A stretch of 64,000 nucleotides of DNA. Origin: Angelobacter sp036557225. Lineage in GTDB: Bacteria; Acidobacteriota; Terriglobia; Terriglobales; Acidobacteriaceae. The notes below the pieces were generated by a model. The model searched no databases. It was given only the letters and a program-made list of their open reading frames with translations, and was not told the DNA's origin. Location: positions 1 through 64,000 of the forward strand of contig DATBHX010000100.1 of assembly GCA_036557225.1 (NCBI GenBank), given 5' to 3'. This document shows positions 16,855 through 25,816 of the stretch, piece by piece. Every line of letters begins with the position of its first letter. The first letter of the stretch is position 1. The translations under genes were made by a program, and so were the position numbers.

Positions 16855-19800
16855 ATGCCCAGGGCCCTTAAAGTTCGCAGCCTGCGATTGCTATTGGTAC
16901 CGATTGCAACTCTCGCAATCGCCTGTGAACCAGCCCGGGCCATTGGTCGGCAGACCTCAGCCGGCGCCAATACCGAGATCCAGAAAAAATCTGCTGAAGC
17001 TCCACTGGCTGAGGCTGAGCACCTCTATTCCGAGGCACAAGACCTCTGCCGCCAGGGAGCTTATGAGAAAGCCCAGACGTCCGGCGGACGCGCTCTCGAA
17101 CTTCGCGTGCAGGCTCTGGGTCCGGAGCATCCGGAAGTAGCTACGATTCTTACGCTGTTGGGCCGGATCGCCGACGGCAAGAACGATTACCCTCATGCCG
17201 CCGCTCTCTATCAGAGAGCGCTGGCGATTAATGAGAAAGGTCTGGGCAAAGATGACCTTGGAGTCGCCGATGTGCTGGACGCCGAGGCCCGGAGCTTTAC
17301 TGCAACAGCCCAATATCCTGACGCGGAAGAGGCGGGCAAACGCGCCTTAAAGATTCGCGAAGCAAAACTTGGGCCAAACGATTTTCTGGTCGCGCAATCT
17401 TTGGACACCCTGGCGAACCTCTATGGAGAAAGAAGCGAATTCACCGAGGCGGAAGGCGTTGCCAGCCGGGCATTTGAAATTACCACGCACCTCTATGGCC
17501 CGGACGATGTGCGCACGGCCGATGCGGAAGGCATGCTAGGCCGGATTGTGATCCGACAATCGAATTTTTCGCGGGGTGAAGAACTGCTGACGCATGCTTC
17601 GAAAATCAAGCTCGCCGCCGGGGGCGAAAACAGCCTGATCTATGCCGAATCGCTCGCCGAGCTCAGCTACGTGTACGTCTTCAAGAGAGACAACATACGC
17701 GCAGAGCAACTATCATCTCAGGCCCAGGCGCTGGAGGAGAAGCTGCTCGGCCCCAATAACCTGAAGGTCGCGGTGATGCTGCACAATCGTGGCCTCATTG
17801 CTTACCGGCGGCACGACTACAACACAGCAGAGAAGTTTTACCAACTTTCCCTTGCCATCAAAGAAAAGGCGCTGGGACCGGTACATCCATGGCTCGGGAT
17901 AACCCTCAACAACCTGGGTCTCCTTTACTGGCGCAAGGAGGAAATCCCCAAGGCTGCTGAATACTTCCGCCGGGCTGAAGTCATTTTCGAAAAATTCGAC
18001 GGGCCTGAAAGCATTCCGGTTGCCGGGGCGTTGGCGAACCTCGGGATCATGGCGAAGCACATGGGCGACTATAAGACCGCCGAAGTGGATTACCAGAGAT
18101 CCCTCGTCATTGAGGAGAAGGCCTTTGGGCCCAATAACCTCTCGCTCGAGGTAACCGTGGAAAGCCTGGGCATTCTGCATAGCGACCATGGCGACTACGC
18201 CAAGGCCGAGCCCTTTCTTCTCCGCGCGTTGCAGATTACCAAGGATTCTCGCGGTCCGGAACATCCGGAGGTGGGAAGGATTTTACGCAATCTGTCTAAA
18301 CTGTATTCCGCCTCCGGCAATCCCGCCCGAGCGCGTGAATGCTGGCAAGAGTCCGCCGCCATTGAAGAAAAAGACCTGCCGCTCAATTTGGCGATCGGCT
18401 CAGAGCGCCAAAAGCTGGACTATTTTGATCCCTACCTGACCACGCTCGACACTGTCATTTCATTCCAACTTCGCCTCGATCCGGAGAGCAATGAATCCCG
18501 CGAACTGGCTGCGACCATGGTTCTCCAGCGCAAAGGCCGGATTCTTGACGCGATGGCCGACAACCTGGAGGCCCTGCGCAACCGTTCCAATGCTCAAGAC
18601 GGCGCATTGCTGGACCAGTTGAAAGGGGTGACTTCAAAGCTCGCCAATCTGGTTCTCAATGGCCCGGGAAAGGCCTCGCTCGCTGACCACCTGCAGCAAG
18701 TAAAACTTCTTACCGAACAAAGGGACTTCCTGGAAAATGAGATTGGCAATCGCAGCGCCGGTTACTATCAATCGTCTGCTCCGGTGACGCTGAATGCAGT
18801 GAAAGCCGCTTTGCCGGCTGGCGCCAGTCTGGTGGAATATGCCGTGTATAAACCTTACGACCCCAAGCAGCCCCTTGAGAGCACGACCGACTTCGGGGCT
18901 CCTCGCTACGCTGCTTACATTATTACCGGCAGTGAAGTCCGCGCCACTGATCTGGGCGATGCCAAAACCATTGATACGACCATTGCAACGTTGCGCCGGG
19001 CGCTGCGCAATCCCGAATCGCGCAATATGAAAGAGGCGGCTCGCGCCGTGGATGAGAAGATCATGCGCCCGGTCCGCGCGCTTACCGGTAGTTCGCGTCA
19101 TCTTCTCATTGCTCCGGATGGGCAACTTGACCTCATCCCCTTTGAAGCCCTGGTGGACGAACATGGCCGCTACCTGGTGGAGCAGTATTTGTTCACCTAT
19201 CTGAGCACCGGCCGCGATCTGCTGCGCATGCTGACGCCGCGCCCCAGTAAAGGCGGCGTAATGGTGGTGGCGGATCCTGACTTTGGCGGGCCAGGAGCCC
19301 CGGAGCGTAACGGTACTGGATCAAGCAAGGTCCAACCGGTAACCCGAAGCATCAGCCGTGGCAACGACTCCGATGTTTATTTTGCTCCGCTGGACGGAAC
19401 CAAACTGGAGGCGCAGGCGATCCAATCTCTCTTCCCCAAAGCCCACGTGCTTAGCGGAACGCAAGCGACCAAAGCCGCGCTCTTGAAGCTTGAGGCGCCG
19501 AGTATTCTGCACATCGCCACGCACGGTTTTTTTCTTGAGGACCGCCCGACGGAATCAGGCAAATCGGACAGCACGCCATCGGGCGATGCTCGCGGCGCTG
19601 GGTCACCGAATGATGACGACCCTGATAATCCTTTGCTGCGCGCGGGGTTGGCCCTCTCCGGCGCCAACTTAAAACGGCGCGGTGGCGATAGCGGTATTCT
19701 CACTGCTCTGGAAGCGGCCAATCTGAATCTCTGGGGGACCAAGTTGGTCACGCTCTCCGCCTGCGACACCGGCATTGGCGAAGTCCGCGTGGGTGAAGGC

Positions 19801-20055
19801 GTCTATGGGCTGCGCCGCGCCTTTGTTCTTTCCGGAGCAGAAAGCCTGGTGATGAGCCTGTGGCCCGTGAGTGACTATGTGACCCGGCAGATGATCACCA
19901 CCTACTACACAGGATTGAAGAACGGCCGCGGCCGCGGCGAGGCGTTGCGCGATGCAGAGCTTTCCATGATGAAGAGCAAGGGCCGCGAGCATCCTTTTTA
20001 TTGGGCCAGCTTCATTGAGTCCGGCGATTGGGCCAATCTGAATGGCCAGCGCTGA
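16855..20055 (+). CDS. Exported TPR-CHAT protein (copy 1)
   Basis: A 1066-residue protein. Residues 1-30 resemble a signal peptide (LRLLLVPIATLAIACEPARA). Residues about 50-510 are a ladder of TPR_12-type repeats of some 42 residues, each with an A-x-x-L-x-x-A pattern and a recurring LGP-x-H-P turn. Residues about 540-690 are helical linker. The CHAT caspase-like domain (about 690-1060) has the expected dyad: H890 in HIATHGFF and C970 in LSACDTG, with GLRRAFVLSGAESLVMSLWPV after the cysteine. CHAT proteins are clan CD peptidases; some are protease effectors, many have unknown targets. It is about 45-50 percent like the second copy at 30475 by eye. TAGAAT at 16835-16840 may be a -10 box; no Shine-Dalgarno is seen. 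Confidence 0.88.
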   Translation: MPRALKVRSLRLLLVPIATLAIACEPARAIGRQTSAGANTEIQKKSAEAPLAEAEHLYSEAQDLCRQGAYEKAQTSGGRALELRVQALGPEHPEVATILTLLGRIADGKNDYPHAAALYQRALAINEKGLGKDDLGVADVLDAEARSFTATAQYPDAEEAGKRALKIREAKLGPNDFLVAQSLDTLANLYGERSEFTEAEGVASRAFEITTHLYGPDDVRTADAEGMLGRIVIRQSNFSRGEELLTHASKIKLAAGGENSLIYAESLAELSYVYVFKRDNIRAEQLSSQAQALEEKLLGPNNLKVAVMLHNRGLIAYRRHDYNTAEKFYQLSLAIKEKALGPVHPWLGITLNNLGLLYWRKEEIPKAAEYFRRAEVIFEKFDGPESIPVAGALANLGIMAKHMGDYKTAEVDYQRSLVIEEKAFGPNNLSLEVTVESLGILHSDHGDYAKAEPFLLRALQITKDSRGPEHPEVGRILRNLSKLYSASGNPARARECWQESAAIEEKDLPLNLAIGSERQKLDYFDPYLTTLDTVISFQLRLDPESNESRELAATMVLQRKGRILDAMADNLEALRNRSNAQDGALLDQLKGVTSKLANLVLNGPGKASLADHLQQVKLLTEQRDFLENEIGNRSAGYYQSSAPVTLNAVKAALPAGASLVEYAVYKPYDPKQPLESTTDFGAPRYAAYIITGSEVRATDLGDAKTIDTTIATLRRALRNPESRNMKEAARAVDEKIMRPVRALTGSSRHLLIAPDGQLDLIPFEALVDEHGRYLVEQYLFTYLSTGRDLLRMLTPRPSKGGVMVVADPDFGGPGAPERNGTGSSKVQPVTRSISRGNDSDVYFAPLDGTKLEAQAIQSLFPKAHVLSGTQATKAALLKLEAPSILHIATHGFFLEDRPTESGKSDSTPSGDARGAGSPNDDDPDNPLLRAGLALSGANLKRRGGDSGILTALEAANLNLWGTKLVTLSACDTGIGEVRVGEGVYGLRRAFVLSGAESLVMSLWPVSDYVTRQMITTYYTGLKNGRGRGEALRDAELSMMKSKGREHPFYWASFIESGDWANLNGQR

Positions 20056-20145
20056 TTCGGCGGCTTGAGATACCTTCCGCTTCCAAGATAAAGTTGTGGA
20101 GAAATCAGCACATTCACAGTTGACTTGTGTCCTAAGGACAAACCT

Positions 20146-21372
20146 TTGCCACTCTGGAATCGAATTGCCGCCTTTGCCATCTGCTGGTCAGTCTCCGCCA
20201 GCTTGTTTGCCGCGCAGATCAGCGGCACCGTTACCAACGGGACCACAAACAACCCTGCCGCCGGCAATGAAGTTGTTCTGCTTTCGCTCGATGGCGGGAT
20301 GAATGAAGTATCGCGGGCAACCAGCGACAGCCAGGGGCATTTCACCATCGATGTGCCCGATGCCGGGGCAGCGCACCTTCTCCGGGTGAATTTCCAGGGC
20401 GTGAACTACTTCAGCAGCGTGCCGCCCGGTTCTGCCGCAGCAGACATCACCATCTATAACTCGGCCAAACAGGTGGAGGGCATCTTTGAAGATGCCCGCG
20501 TCTTCCGCATGCAGACCGAGCAAGGGCAACTCGAAGTTTCAGTGGCGTATACGCTACGCAATGAATCACAACCCCCGCGGACCAAGATGGACCTTGAAAC
20601 TTTCACCATCGACCTGCCAGAAGGCGCGCAACTGCTTGACGCCACGGCAACCGCGCCGGGCGGAATGCCTGTGGCCGCCTCACCCACGCCGACCGGCAAG
20701 AAGAACGGATATGCGCTGGTGTTTCCCATTCGTCCCGGACAAACACGTTTTCAGGTGCTGTACAAGATGCCCTACAGCGGCTCCTACGAGTTCAGCTTCG
20801 CGCCTGACTCACAACTCTCAGAGCTGGGCGTGCTGCTGCCCAAGAGCATGCGCTTCACCGGCATCAGCCGCAGCTTCTCCCAGGATGCCGATGAAGCCGG
20901 CCTGGCGGTGTTCTTCCTGAAGAATGTTGCCGCGCATGAGCCAGTACGGTTTTCCGTCGCAGGCGAAGGTGTCGCTCCGCGCGAAGCGCAAGGCGGAGAG
21001 GCCGCTCCTGCACCGCCGGCAAACACACCATCCGCGGAAACTGCCAACACGCAAAGCAATGCTTTCTGGTATGCGCTGGCAGGCATGATCGTGCTTGTCG
21101 CCGGAGGCGCGATTTGGCTGTGGCGCAGGTCGGCTCGACCACCGGAGGACCAAGGTAGAAAGCGCAATACCAAGGTGCAAGCAGGCCGGTCTGAAGATCG
21201 TTTTGTGCAAACAGCGGATCCGCAGGAGAGCATGCTGGATGTTTTGAAGGATGAGCTGTTTCAACTGGAACAAGACCGTCTTGATGGCAAGATTTCGGCA
21301 GAAGAGTACGAAAAATCGAAGGCAGGCCTGGACGCCCTGATTCGCCGGCAACTCAAAAAAACCGGGCAATAA
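20146..21372 (+). CDS. Exported membrane protein with carboxypeptidase-regulatory-like domain and SHOCT-like tail
   Basis: A 408-residue protein starting at TTG 20146: AAGGA at 20134-20138 is 7 nt upstream, and the resulting start PLWNRIAAFAICWSVSASLF is an ideal signal peptide. A TTG at 20125 is the longer option. Residues about 25-110 form a CarboxypepD_reg-like beta-sandwich (ISGTVTNGTTNNPAAGNEV...DSQGHFTIDVPDAG). A second beta-rich region follows (about 120-290). One membrane segment lies near 315-335, then a basic linker and a C-terminal helix pair LFQLEQDRLDGKISAEEYE, similar to SHOCT motifs. It begins 90 bp after the first TPR-CHAT gene and may share its transcript. Role unknown; envelope sensing is an inference. 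Confidence 0.72.
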   Translation: MPLWNRIAAFAICWSVSASLFAAQISGTVTNGTTNNPAAGNEVVLLSLDGGMNEVSRATSDSQGHFTIDVPDAGAAHLLRVNFQGVNYFSSVPPGSAAADITIYNSAKQVEGIFEDARVFRMQTEQGQLEVSVAYTLRNESQPPRTKMDLETFTIDLPEGAQLLDATATAPGGMPVAASPTPTGKKNGYALVFPIRPGQTRFQVLYKMPYSGSYEFSFAPDSQLSELGVLLPKSMRFTGISRSFSQDADEAGLAVFFLKNVAAHEPVRFSVAGEGVAPREAQGGEAAPAPPANTPSAETANTQSNAFWYALAGMIVLVAGGAIWLWRRSARPPEDQGRKRNTKVQAGRSEDRFVQTADPQESMLDVLKDELFQLEQDRLDGKISAEEYEKSKAGLDALIRRQLKKTGQ

Positions 21373-21389
21373 ACCAGCGCACGAAAAGC

Positions 21390-21420
21390 GGGCCTCCGCC
21401 AATGACGGAGGCCCTTCTTT
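21390..21420 (+). terminator. Bidirectional Rho-independent terminator
   Basis: A 9-bp perfect stem, GGGCCTCCG at 21390-21398 and CGGAGGCCC at 21406-21414, with a 7-nt loop and TTCTTTG after it. It separates the convergent genes ending at 21372 (+) and 21436 (-) and has an AAAA stretch on the other side, so it may serve both. Confidence 0.75.
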
Positions 21421-21435
21421 GTTCAGTTCGCTTTT

Positions 21436-23541
21436 TTATTGCACATTCGCGGTGACGATTGAATTCCCGGTCAGCGTGAACTTGCAGGTTTTGCTTCTGG
21501 CGTTGTTGCTGGAGCATGCGCCCGACCAGATGGCATCCCGTCCGCTCGCCACGCTTAAGGTAATGACTGAACCTGGCGCGAACTGGGCGACTGTTGAGCT
21601 GCCGGTCGGAGTGTTCACTCCAGCGGGGCTGGAGACGATGCGCTCACCGCTCCGGCCACCTGCCGTTACCTCCAATGACAGTGTGGTAGCCGCCGCCGTG
21701 GGATTGATCGTCAGCGTTGCCGACCGTGTAACGCCGCCGCCGCTCACGGAAATCGTAACCAGCGTTTGCGTGTTCACGATGGAGTTGGTGATGTTCACTC
21801 CGCCGGCGGTCCTGCCTGCGGGAATCAGGACCGAGTTTGCAACGCGAACCACGTTCGGGTTGCTGTTGGTGATCTGGAAGATCTGATCAATGGACGACGG
21901 TGCAGCCATGGTAACGGTTGCGAACGAGCCGGTGGTGCCTGAAACCGTAGACGGGCTCAGGGTGATGGTTGCCGGTTGGTCCTGCGGTGCGATGGTAAGC
22001 TGCGATTTTGCACTGGCGCCATTCCATGTGGCAGTAATGTTGGCAAGGGTGCTGGCCGAAACCGAGTTCGTCGGGATCGGCACGGTCACGCTTGAATTAC
22101 CCGCCTGAACCGTGGCGACAGCAGGTGCGATCGCTGCCGGTGAGCTACTGCTCAGGTTCACGGCTGCTCCCCCGGCCGGAGCCTGGCCGTTGAGAGTGAT
22201 CAAGGCACTGGCTGTTGCTCCGCCGCTGATTGTGGCCGGGCTGACCTGGATCGATTTGATGGAAGGCGGTAGCACGGTGAGATTCAACGTCGCTGTGCCG
22301 GAGTTGAGTTTCGCCGTCACGGTTACTGGGGTTGAAGAGGTTACCTGGCCGGCCTGGATCGGGAATTGCATCCATGCAGTGTTGGCGGGCATGGTTACGG
22401 TTGCCGGTACGGAGAATGCGCTGGGGTCAGAACTGGTTAAGCTGATCACAGACCCGCTCGCTGATGCAGCGGTGGAAAGCTGCAACTGCACATTCGTCGC
22501 ATTGCCGCTGAACAGCGGATTGCTGAGCGCAACCAGCGATACTGGAGCTGCCGGCGCCTCGATCACAGTAAATGATCCACTGGCCGACCAATTTGTCACC
22601 GCTGCAGTCGTGGCCGAGGAGTCTCCCTGAGCTGAACGCGCACGCCAGAATTTCTGTCCTGCTGTAAGCGAGATCTCGGTGCGGCTCGCGCTATTCAATT
22701 GCGGCTCGTCAGATTCAATTGTCTTGAAACCGGCATCTTTCGCGATCTGCAATTCATAGCCGCTCGGTTGCGGATTGGGCACATCGGTCCATGTAATCGT
22801 GATGGGCAGCGTCAGGGTTGTGTTGCTGGTGGGCGAGAGCGGCGACGGCGGCGCCGGCAGCGGATTGCTGAAGAAAACGGTATAACTGATCGAATTAGAA
22901 GGAGCGCCGGCGAGCCCGTTGCCGGCTACAGCGTGTACGCGCGCAAAATAAGAGCCTTCATCGGGCGTTGAGAATGAGAACGTGGTATTCGGGATGTTAT
23001 CGAACTGGCCGGTTGTCGCTACGGGGAAGCTTGGATCCTTGGAAAACTGCAACACGTAGCTTGCCGCCCCCGGAACCGGAGACCAATTAAAGACCATGAC
23101 CTCAAACGGATGGAACGTGGAATAGCCCTTGGTGGGCAACAAATTTGGAGCGCTCAGCGCTCCTGCGCCTGTACCGGTGATGGTGAAGCTGCGGCCCGCT
23201 GACCATGCACTCTGCACGAACGAATTGTTCACTGCCTGTACGCGCCAGAAATATGTGCCGTTCGCCAAACCGCTCACCGTGTCCTGCGTGGTCTGACCGC
23301 TGACTGAATTGTGCAACACAATATTGCCGAAGGTGGATGACGTGCTGACTTCCCAGTTATAGGCGGTAATTCCGGCGGGGTCGGTGACGGCGGACCATGA
23401 AATAGCAACCGGCGTTGTAACGTTCGCTCCGGAAGCAGGCGCGATAAGAGCTGGCGTAGGTGTCGCTGCATTGGCCGTGCAGGCCGAAGCGACGACTAAG
23501 GCAAGTACAGCTACAAAGGTAAACGCACTGCGATGCTTCAT
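21436..23541 (-). CDS. Large secreted FnIII/Ig-like repeat protein
   Basis: A 701-residue exported protein. The signal peptide (KHRSAFTFVAVLALVVASACTANA) covers about residues 1-27. Residues 30-340 hold three FnIII-like modules, each with an ISWSAV/FNWSPV/ITWTDV strand and a FWRVQA/YFARVHA/FWRARS strand. Residues 345-620 hold three to four Ig/BIG-like modules (VSLTS-type strands, ITLSPSTVSGTTG). The last 80 residues form a domain with two cysteines (WSGACSSNNARSKTCKF) that may form a disulfide. It is low in charged residues and rich in Ser/Thr/Ala, as in surface or extracellular proteins. The ATG at 23541 has AGGAG 6-7 nt upstream and is preferred over 23559. Role unknown; adhesion or matrix is an inference. 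Confidence 0.78.
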   Translation of the reverse strand: MKHRSAFTFVAVLALVVASACTANAATPTPALIAPASGANVTTPVAISWSAVTDPAGITAYNWEVSTSSTFGNIVLHNSVSGQTTQDTVSGLANGTYFWRVQAVNNSFVQSAWSAGRSFTITGTGAGALSAPNLLPTKGYSTFHPFEVMVFNWSPVPGAASYVLQFSKDPSFPVATTGQFDNIPNTTFSFSTPDEGSYFARVHAVAGNGLAGAPSNSISYTVFFSNPLPAPPSPLSPTSNTTLTLPITITWTDVPNPQPSGYELQIAKDAGFKTIESDEPQLNSASRTEISLTAGQKFWRARSAQGDSSATTAAVTNWSASGSFTVIEAPAAPVSLVALSNPLFSGNATNVQLQLSTAASASGSVISLTSSDPSAFSVPATVTMPANTAWMQFPIQAGQVTSSTPVTVTAKLNSGTATLNLTVLPPSIKSIQVSPATISGGATASALITLNGQAPAGGAAVNLSSSSPAAIAPAVATVQAGNSSVTVPIPTNSVSASTLANITATWNGASAKSQLTIAPQDQPATITLSPSTVSGTTGSFATVTMAAPSSIDQIFQITNSNPNVVRVANSVLIPAGRTAGGVNITNSIVNTQTLVTISVSGGGVTRSATLTINPTAAATTLSLEVTAGGRSGERIVSSPAGVNTPTGSSTVAQFAPGSVITLSVASGRDAIWSGACSSNNARSKTCKFTLTGNSIVTANVQ

Positions 23542-24593
23542 AAAATATCTCCTGGTCATGGAAGGCGCGGCGGATCATTGGACCCGGAGTTGAATGACGA
23601 AGCCGACAACCCTGATTTGTTTGCTGCTGAACTACGTCGATGGCTAACGTGCTTTTTTTAAATTTTTTCTCCTGCACGCATCCATCGGGTCTTGCTGGTT
23701 GGTTTCGATCTGGCAACGTAGTGATAAAACTGCGCTCCTCAAATTCGCTCTATACAAAATCCTGGTTGTACCCGCTCGACAGAAAGCTCGCGCAGGGGTT
23801 TTGTTATCGCGCAGGCCGCTATTCATTCAGACACACGAGTGCATGAACGCGCCGGACGCGCATTTTGACAAAAACTTCTGCTTGCTTGAGGGAAGACGGA
23901 GATCATCTGGCTAAGGGATGAATGATTCGGCCGAACTGCCCTGATTCAGTTGTTCACTACCCTGGGTACAGCTTCTCCGCTGGGTTCCTTGTGCTGGAAC
24001 CTGGAGTAACGTTTACTTTGGTAAGACACGGGTTTGTGGTCGGGCAGAACAAATCCGCAGTACATGTCTCCCATGCGGCGCGAATGCGCTGATCCATGTC
24101 CTAGAGGACAATGCAAGATCAACTACAAATGAGGTTGCGCGAACGAAGTGAGCCGGCTTGCCCCGTGCGTTATGAAAATTTGGTTTAGCCGCAGCGCCCC
24201 ATCAAGACACTCGAGCCTGCAATACCAATTGCGGAATGGGATGCCGGTATTGAATGCAGTGTTGCCGTCTTGGAGGTTTTCGCAGCGCGCCTGCTTCGCT
24301 CGCGCACAAAACAACCTGAAGATAGGTCCCTCTCCCGTCTTACGGGTTCAGGAAGTCGGCTGCGGGCTACGCCCGCAAAGCGCCTCAACTTAACAAAACT
24401 TTTTGCTTTCTTTTTACACAAAGAGCATGTCTTTTTGAGATGATTATGCGATCCATCCCTCATAATATGTTCAAGCCGGAAAAATGAAGCATTAGCAAGG
24501 AGAAGGCCTGGCCAAGCAAGGTCTGATCTGTACGGCTTTCAAGTGTGAATCATAGTCATTTTGCAAACCATTCAGGAATCGGGAGAGTTGTGA
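23542..24593. other. 1.05-kb intergenic region without a convincing gene
   Basis: This gap separates the FnIII/Ig-like gene (-) and the DUF5666 gene (+). The open frames in it (up to about 90 codons) lack ribosome binding sites, have atypical composition and overlap each other on both strands, so I do not call them. I see an A/T-rich stretch at 23645-23675, the 14-bp palindrome TGTCCTAGAGGACA at 24097-24110, a GC-rich inverted repeat TGCGGGC-tac-GCCCGCA at 24361-24377 and an A/T-rich block at 24390-24480 that may hold the promoter of the next gene. Remnants of degraded genes or a small RNA cannot be excluded. Confidence 0.5.
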
Positions 24594-25787
24594 TTGCTGG
24601 CTAGCTATAAGACATTTGCAATGAATTGCACACGCGCGTTGATTTGCTTCTTGGCCGTCTCGGCCATGCCGGTCTCGCCACAGGCGCAGACACAAGCGCC
24701 GCAAGGCCAGCCGGGTGGCGCGGCAACAGCCCGAAATGTTGGCACCGTGAAGTCGATTAACGGCCAAACGCTGGTGCTGAAGTCCGACTCCGGACCGGAA
24801 ATAAACGTGTCATTGTCTGATGGCACCCGCATCGTCCGCCTTGCGCCTGGACAAACCGACCTGAAGAGCGCCACTCCTATGACGGCAAGCGAGATCCAGG
24901 TAGGCGACCGCATGCTGGTTCGCGGCAAGCCGGGCGACGACGACGCGCTTGTAGCAACTTCCATCGTGGTGATGAAGCAGGCTGACGTCGCTCAGAAGCA
25001 ACAGCACGATCGCGAAGATTGGCAAAAGCGCGGGGCCGGCGGGATTGTAAGCGCTGTTGATCCGGCGAGCGGAGCCATCACCGTATCAGTGACGCCGACG
25101 ATCAAAGTCGACGTGAAGACCTCAAAGGACACCAGCTTCCTGCGCTACGCTTCCAACTCAATCAAGTTTGCCGACGCACAAAAAGGCACGCTGGACCAAA
25201 TCAAGGTTGGCGATCAGCTCAGGGCACGCGGCACTCGCAGCGCTGACGGCAAGGAGATCGCGGCGGAGGAGGTCATCTCCGGCTCCTTCCGCAATATTGC
25301 CGGGACCATCACCGCGATCGATGCGGCCAACAATGCCATCACGGTCAAAGACATTCTGGCGAAAAAGACTGTTGTCGTGAAATTCAATGCTGATTCGCAG
25401 TTGCGCAAGCTCGCGCAACCGATGGCTCAACGCCTGGCCTTCTTCCTCAAGGCAAGCGCACAGCAAGGCCAGGGTGGAACTCCGGGTGGAGCGCAGCCTG
25501 CTGCCGCTGGCGCAGCTGCAGGCGGTGGAACAAGACCACCCAGTGGCAGCGCAGATTTTCAGCAGATATTGAGCCGCATCCCCAGCGTGAAGCTTGAAGA
25601 ATTACAGAAAGAAGATGCAGTGATGATCGTGGCTATGCCGGGAGCAAGCGGTAATGAGGTTACTGCGGTCACGCTGCTGGGCGGCGTGGAACCGATTTTG
25701 ACTGCTTCTCCGGATGGCATGAGCGCCGCTGCGCTCTTTTCCGGATGGAACCTGGGCGCGCCCGCAGGCGATGCCGGATCGCAATAA
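24594..25787 (+). CDS. Exported DUF5666-type repeat protein
   Basis: A 397-residue protein beginning at TTG 24594, preceded by GGGAGAG (7 nt spacer from GGAGA); an ATG at 24621 lacks any ribosome binding site. A signal peptide covers about residues 1-32. Three beta-rich DUF5666-like modules follow: NVGTVKSINGQTLVLKSD, GIVSAVDPASGAITVSV and IAGTITAIDAANNAITVKD, each with a later VGDxxxxRG strand that resembles an OB-like barrel. A Gly/Ala/Gln-rich linker (about residues 295-320) precedes a last domain. It ends 29 bp before the Oar-type receptor gene, so the two are very likely cotranscribed and may work together in the envelope. Confidence 0.75.
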   Translation: MLASYKTFAMNCTRALICFLAVSAMPVSPQAQTQAPQGQPGGAATARNVGTVKSINGQTLVLKSDSGPEINVSLSDGTRIVRLAPGQTDLKSATPMTASEIQVGDRMLVRGKPGDDDALVATSIVVMKQADVAQKQQHDREDWQKRGAGGIVSAVDPASGAITVSVTPTIKVDVKTSKDTSFLRYASNSIKFADAQKGTLDQIKVGDQLRARGTRSADGKEIAAEEVISGSFRNIAGTITAIDAANNAITVKDILAKKTVVVKFNADSQLRKLAQPMAQRLAFFLKASAQQGQGGTPGGAQPAAAGAAAGGGTRPPSGSADFQQILSRIPSVKLEELQKEDAVMIVAMPGASGNEVTAVTLLGGVEPILTASPDGMSAAALFSGWNLGAPAGDAGSQ

Positions 25788-25816
25788 ACGATATGAAACA
25801 GGATGAGGAGAGTTTG

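Noticed and set aside
23640..24463. Several 60-92 codon frames in the 1-kb intergenic gap
   Set aside because: No ribosome binding sites, mutual overlap on both strands and odd composition; no domain recognised.
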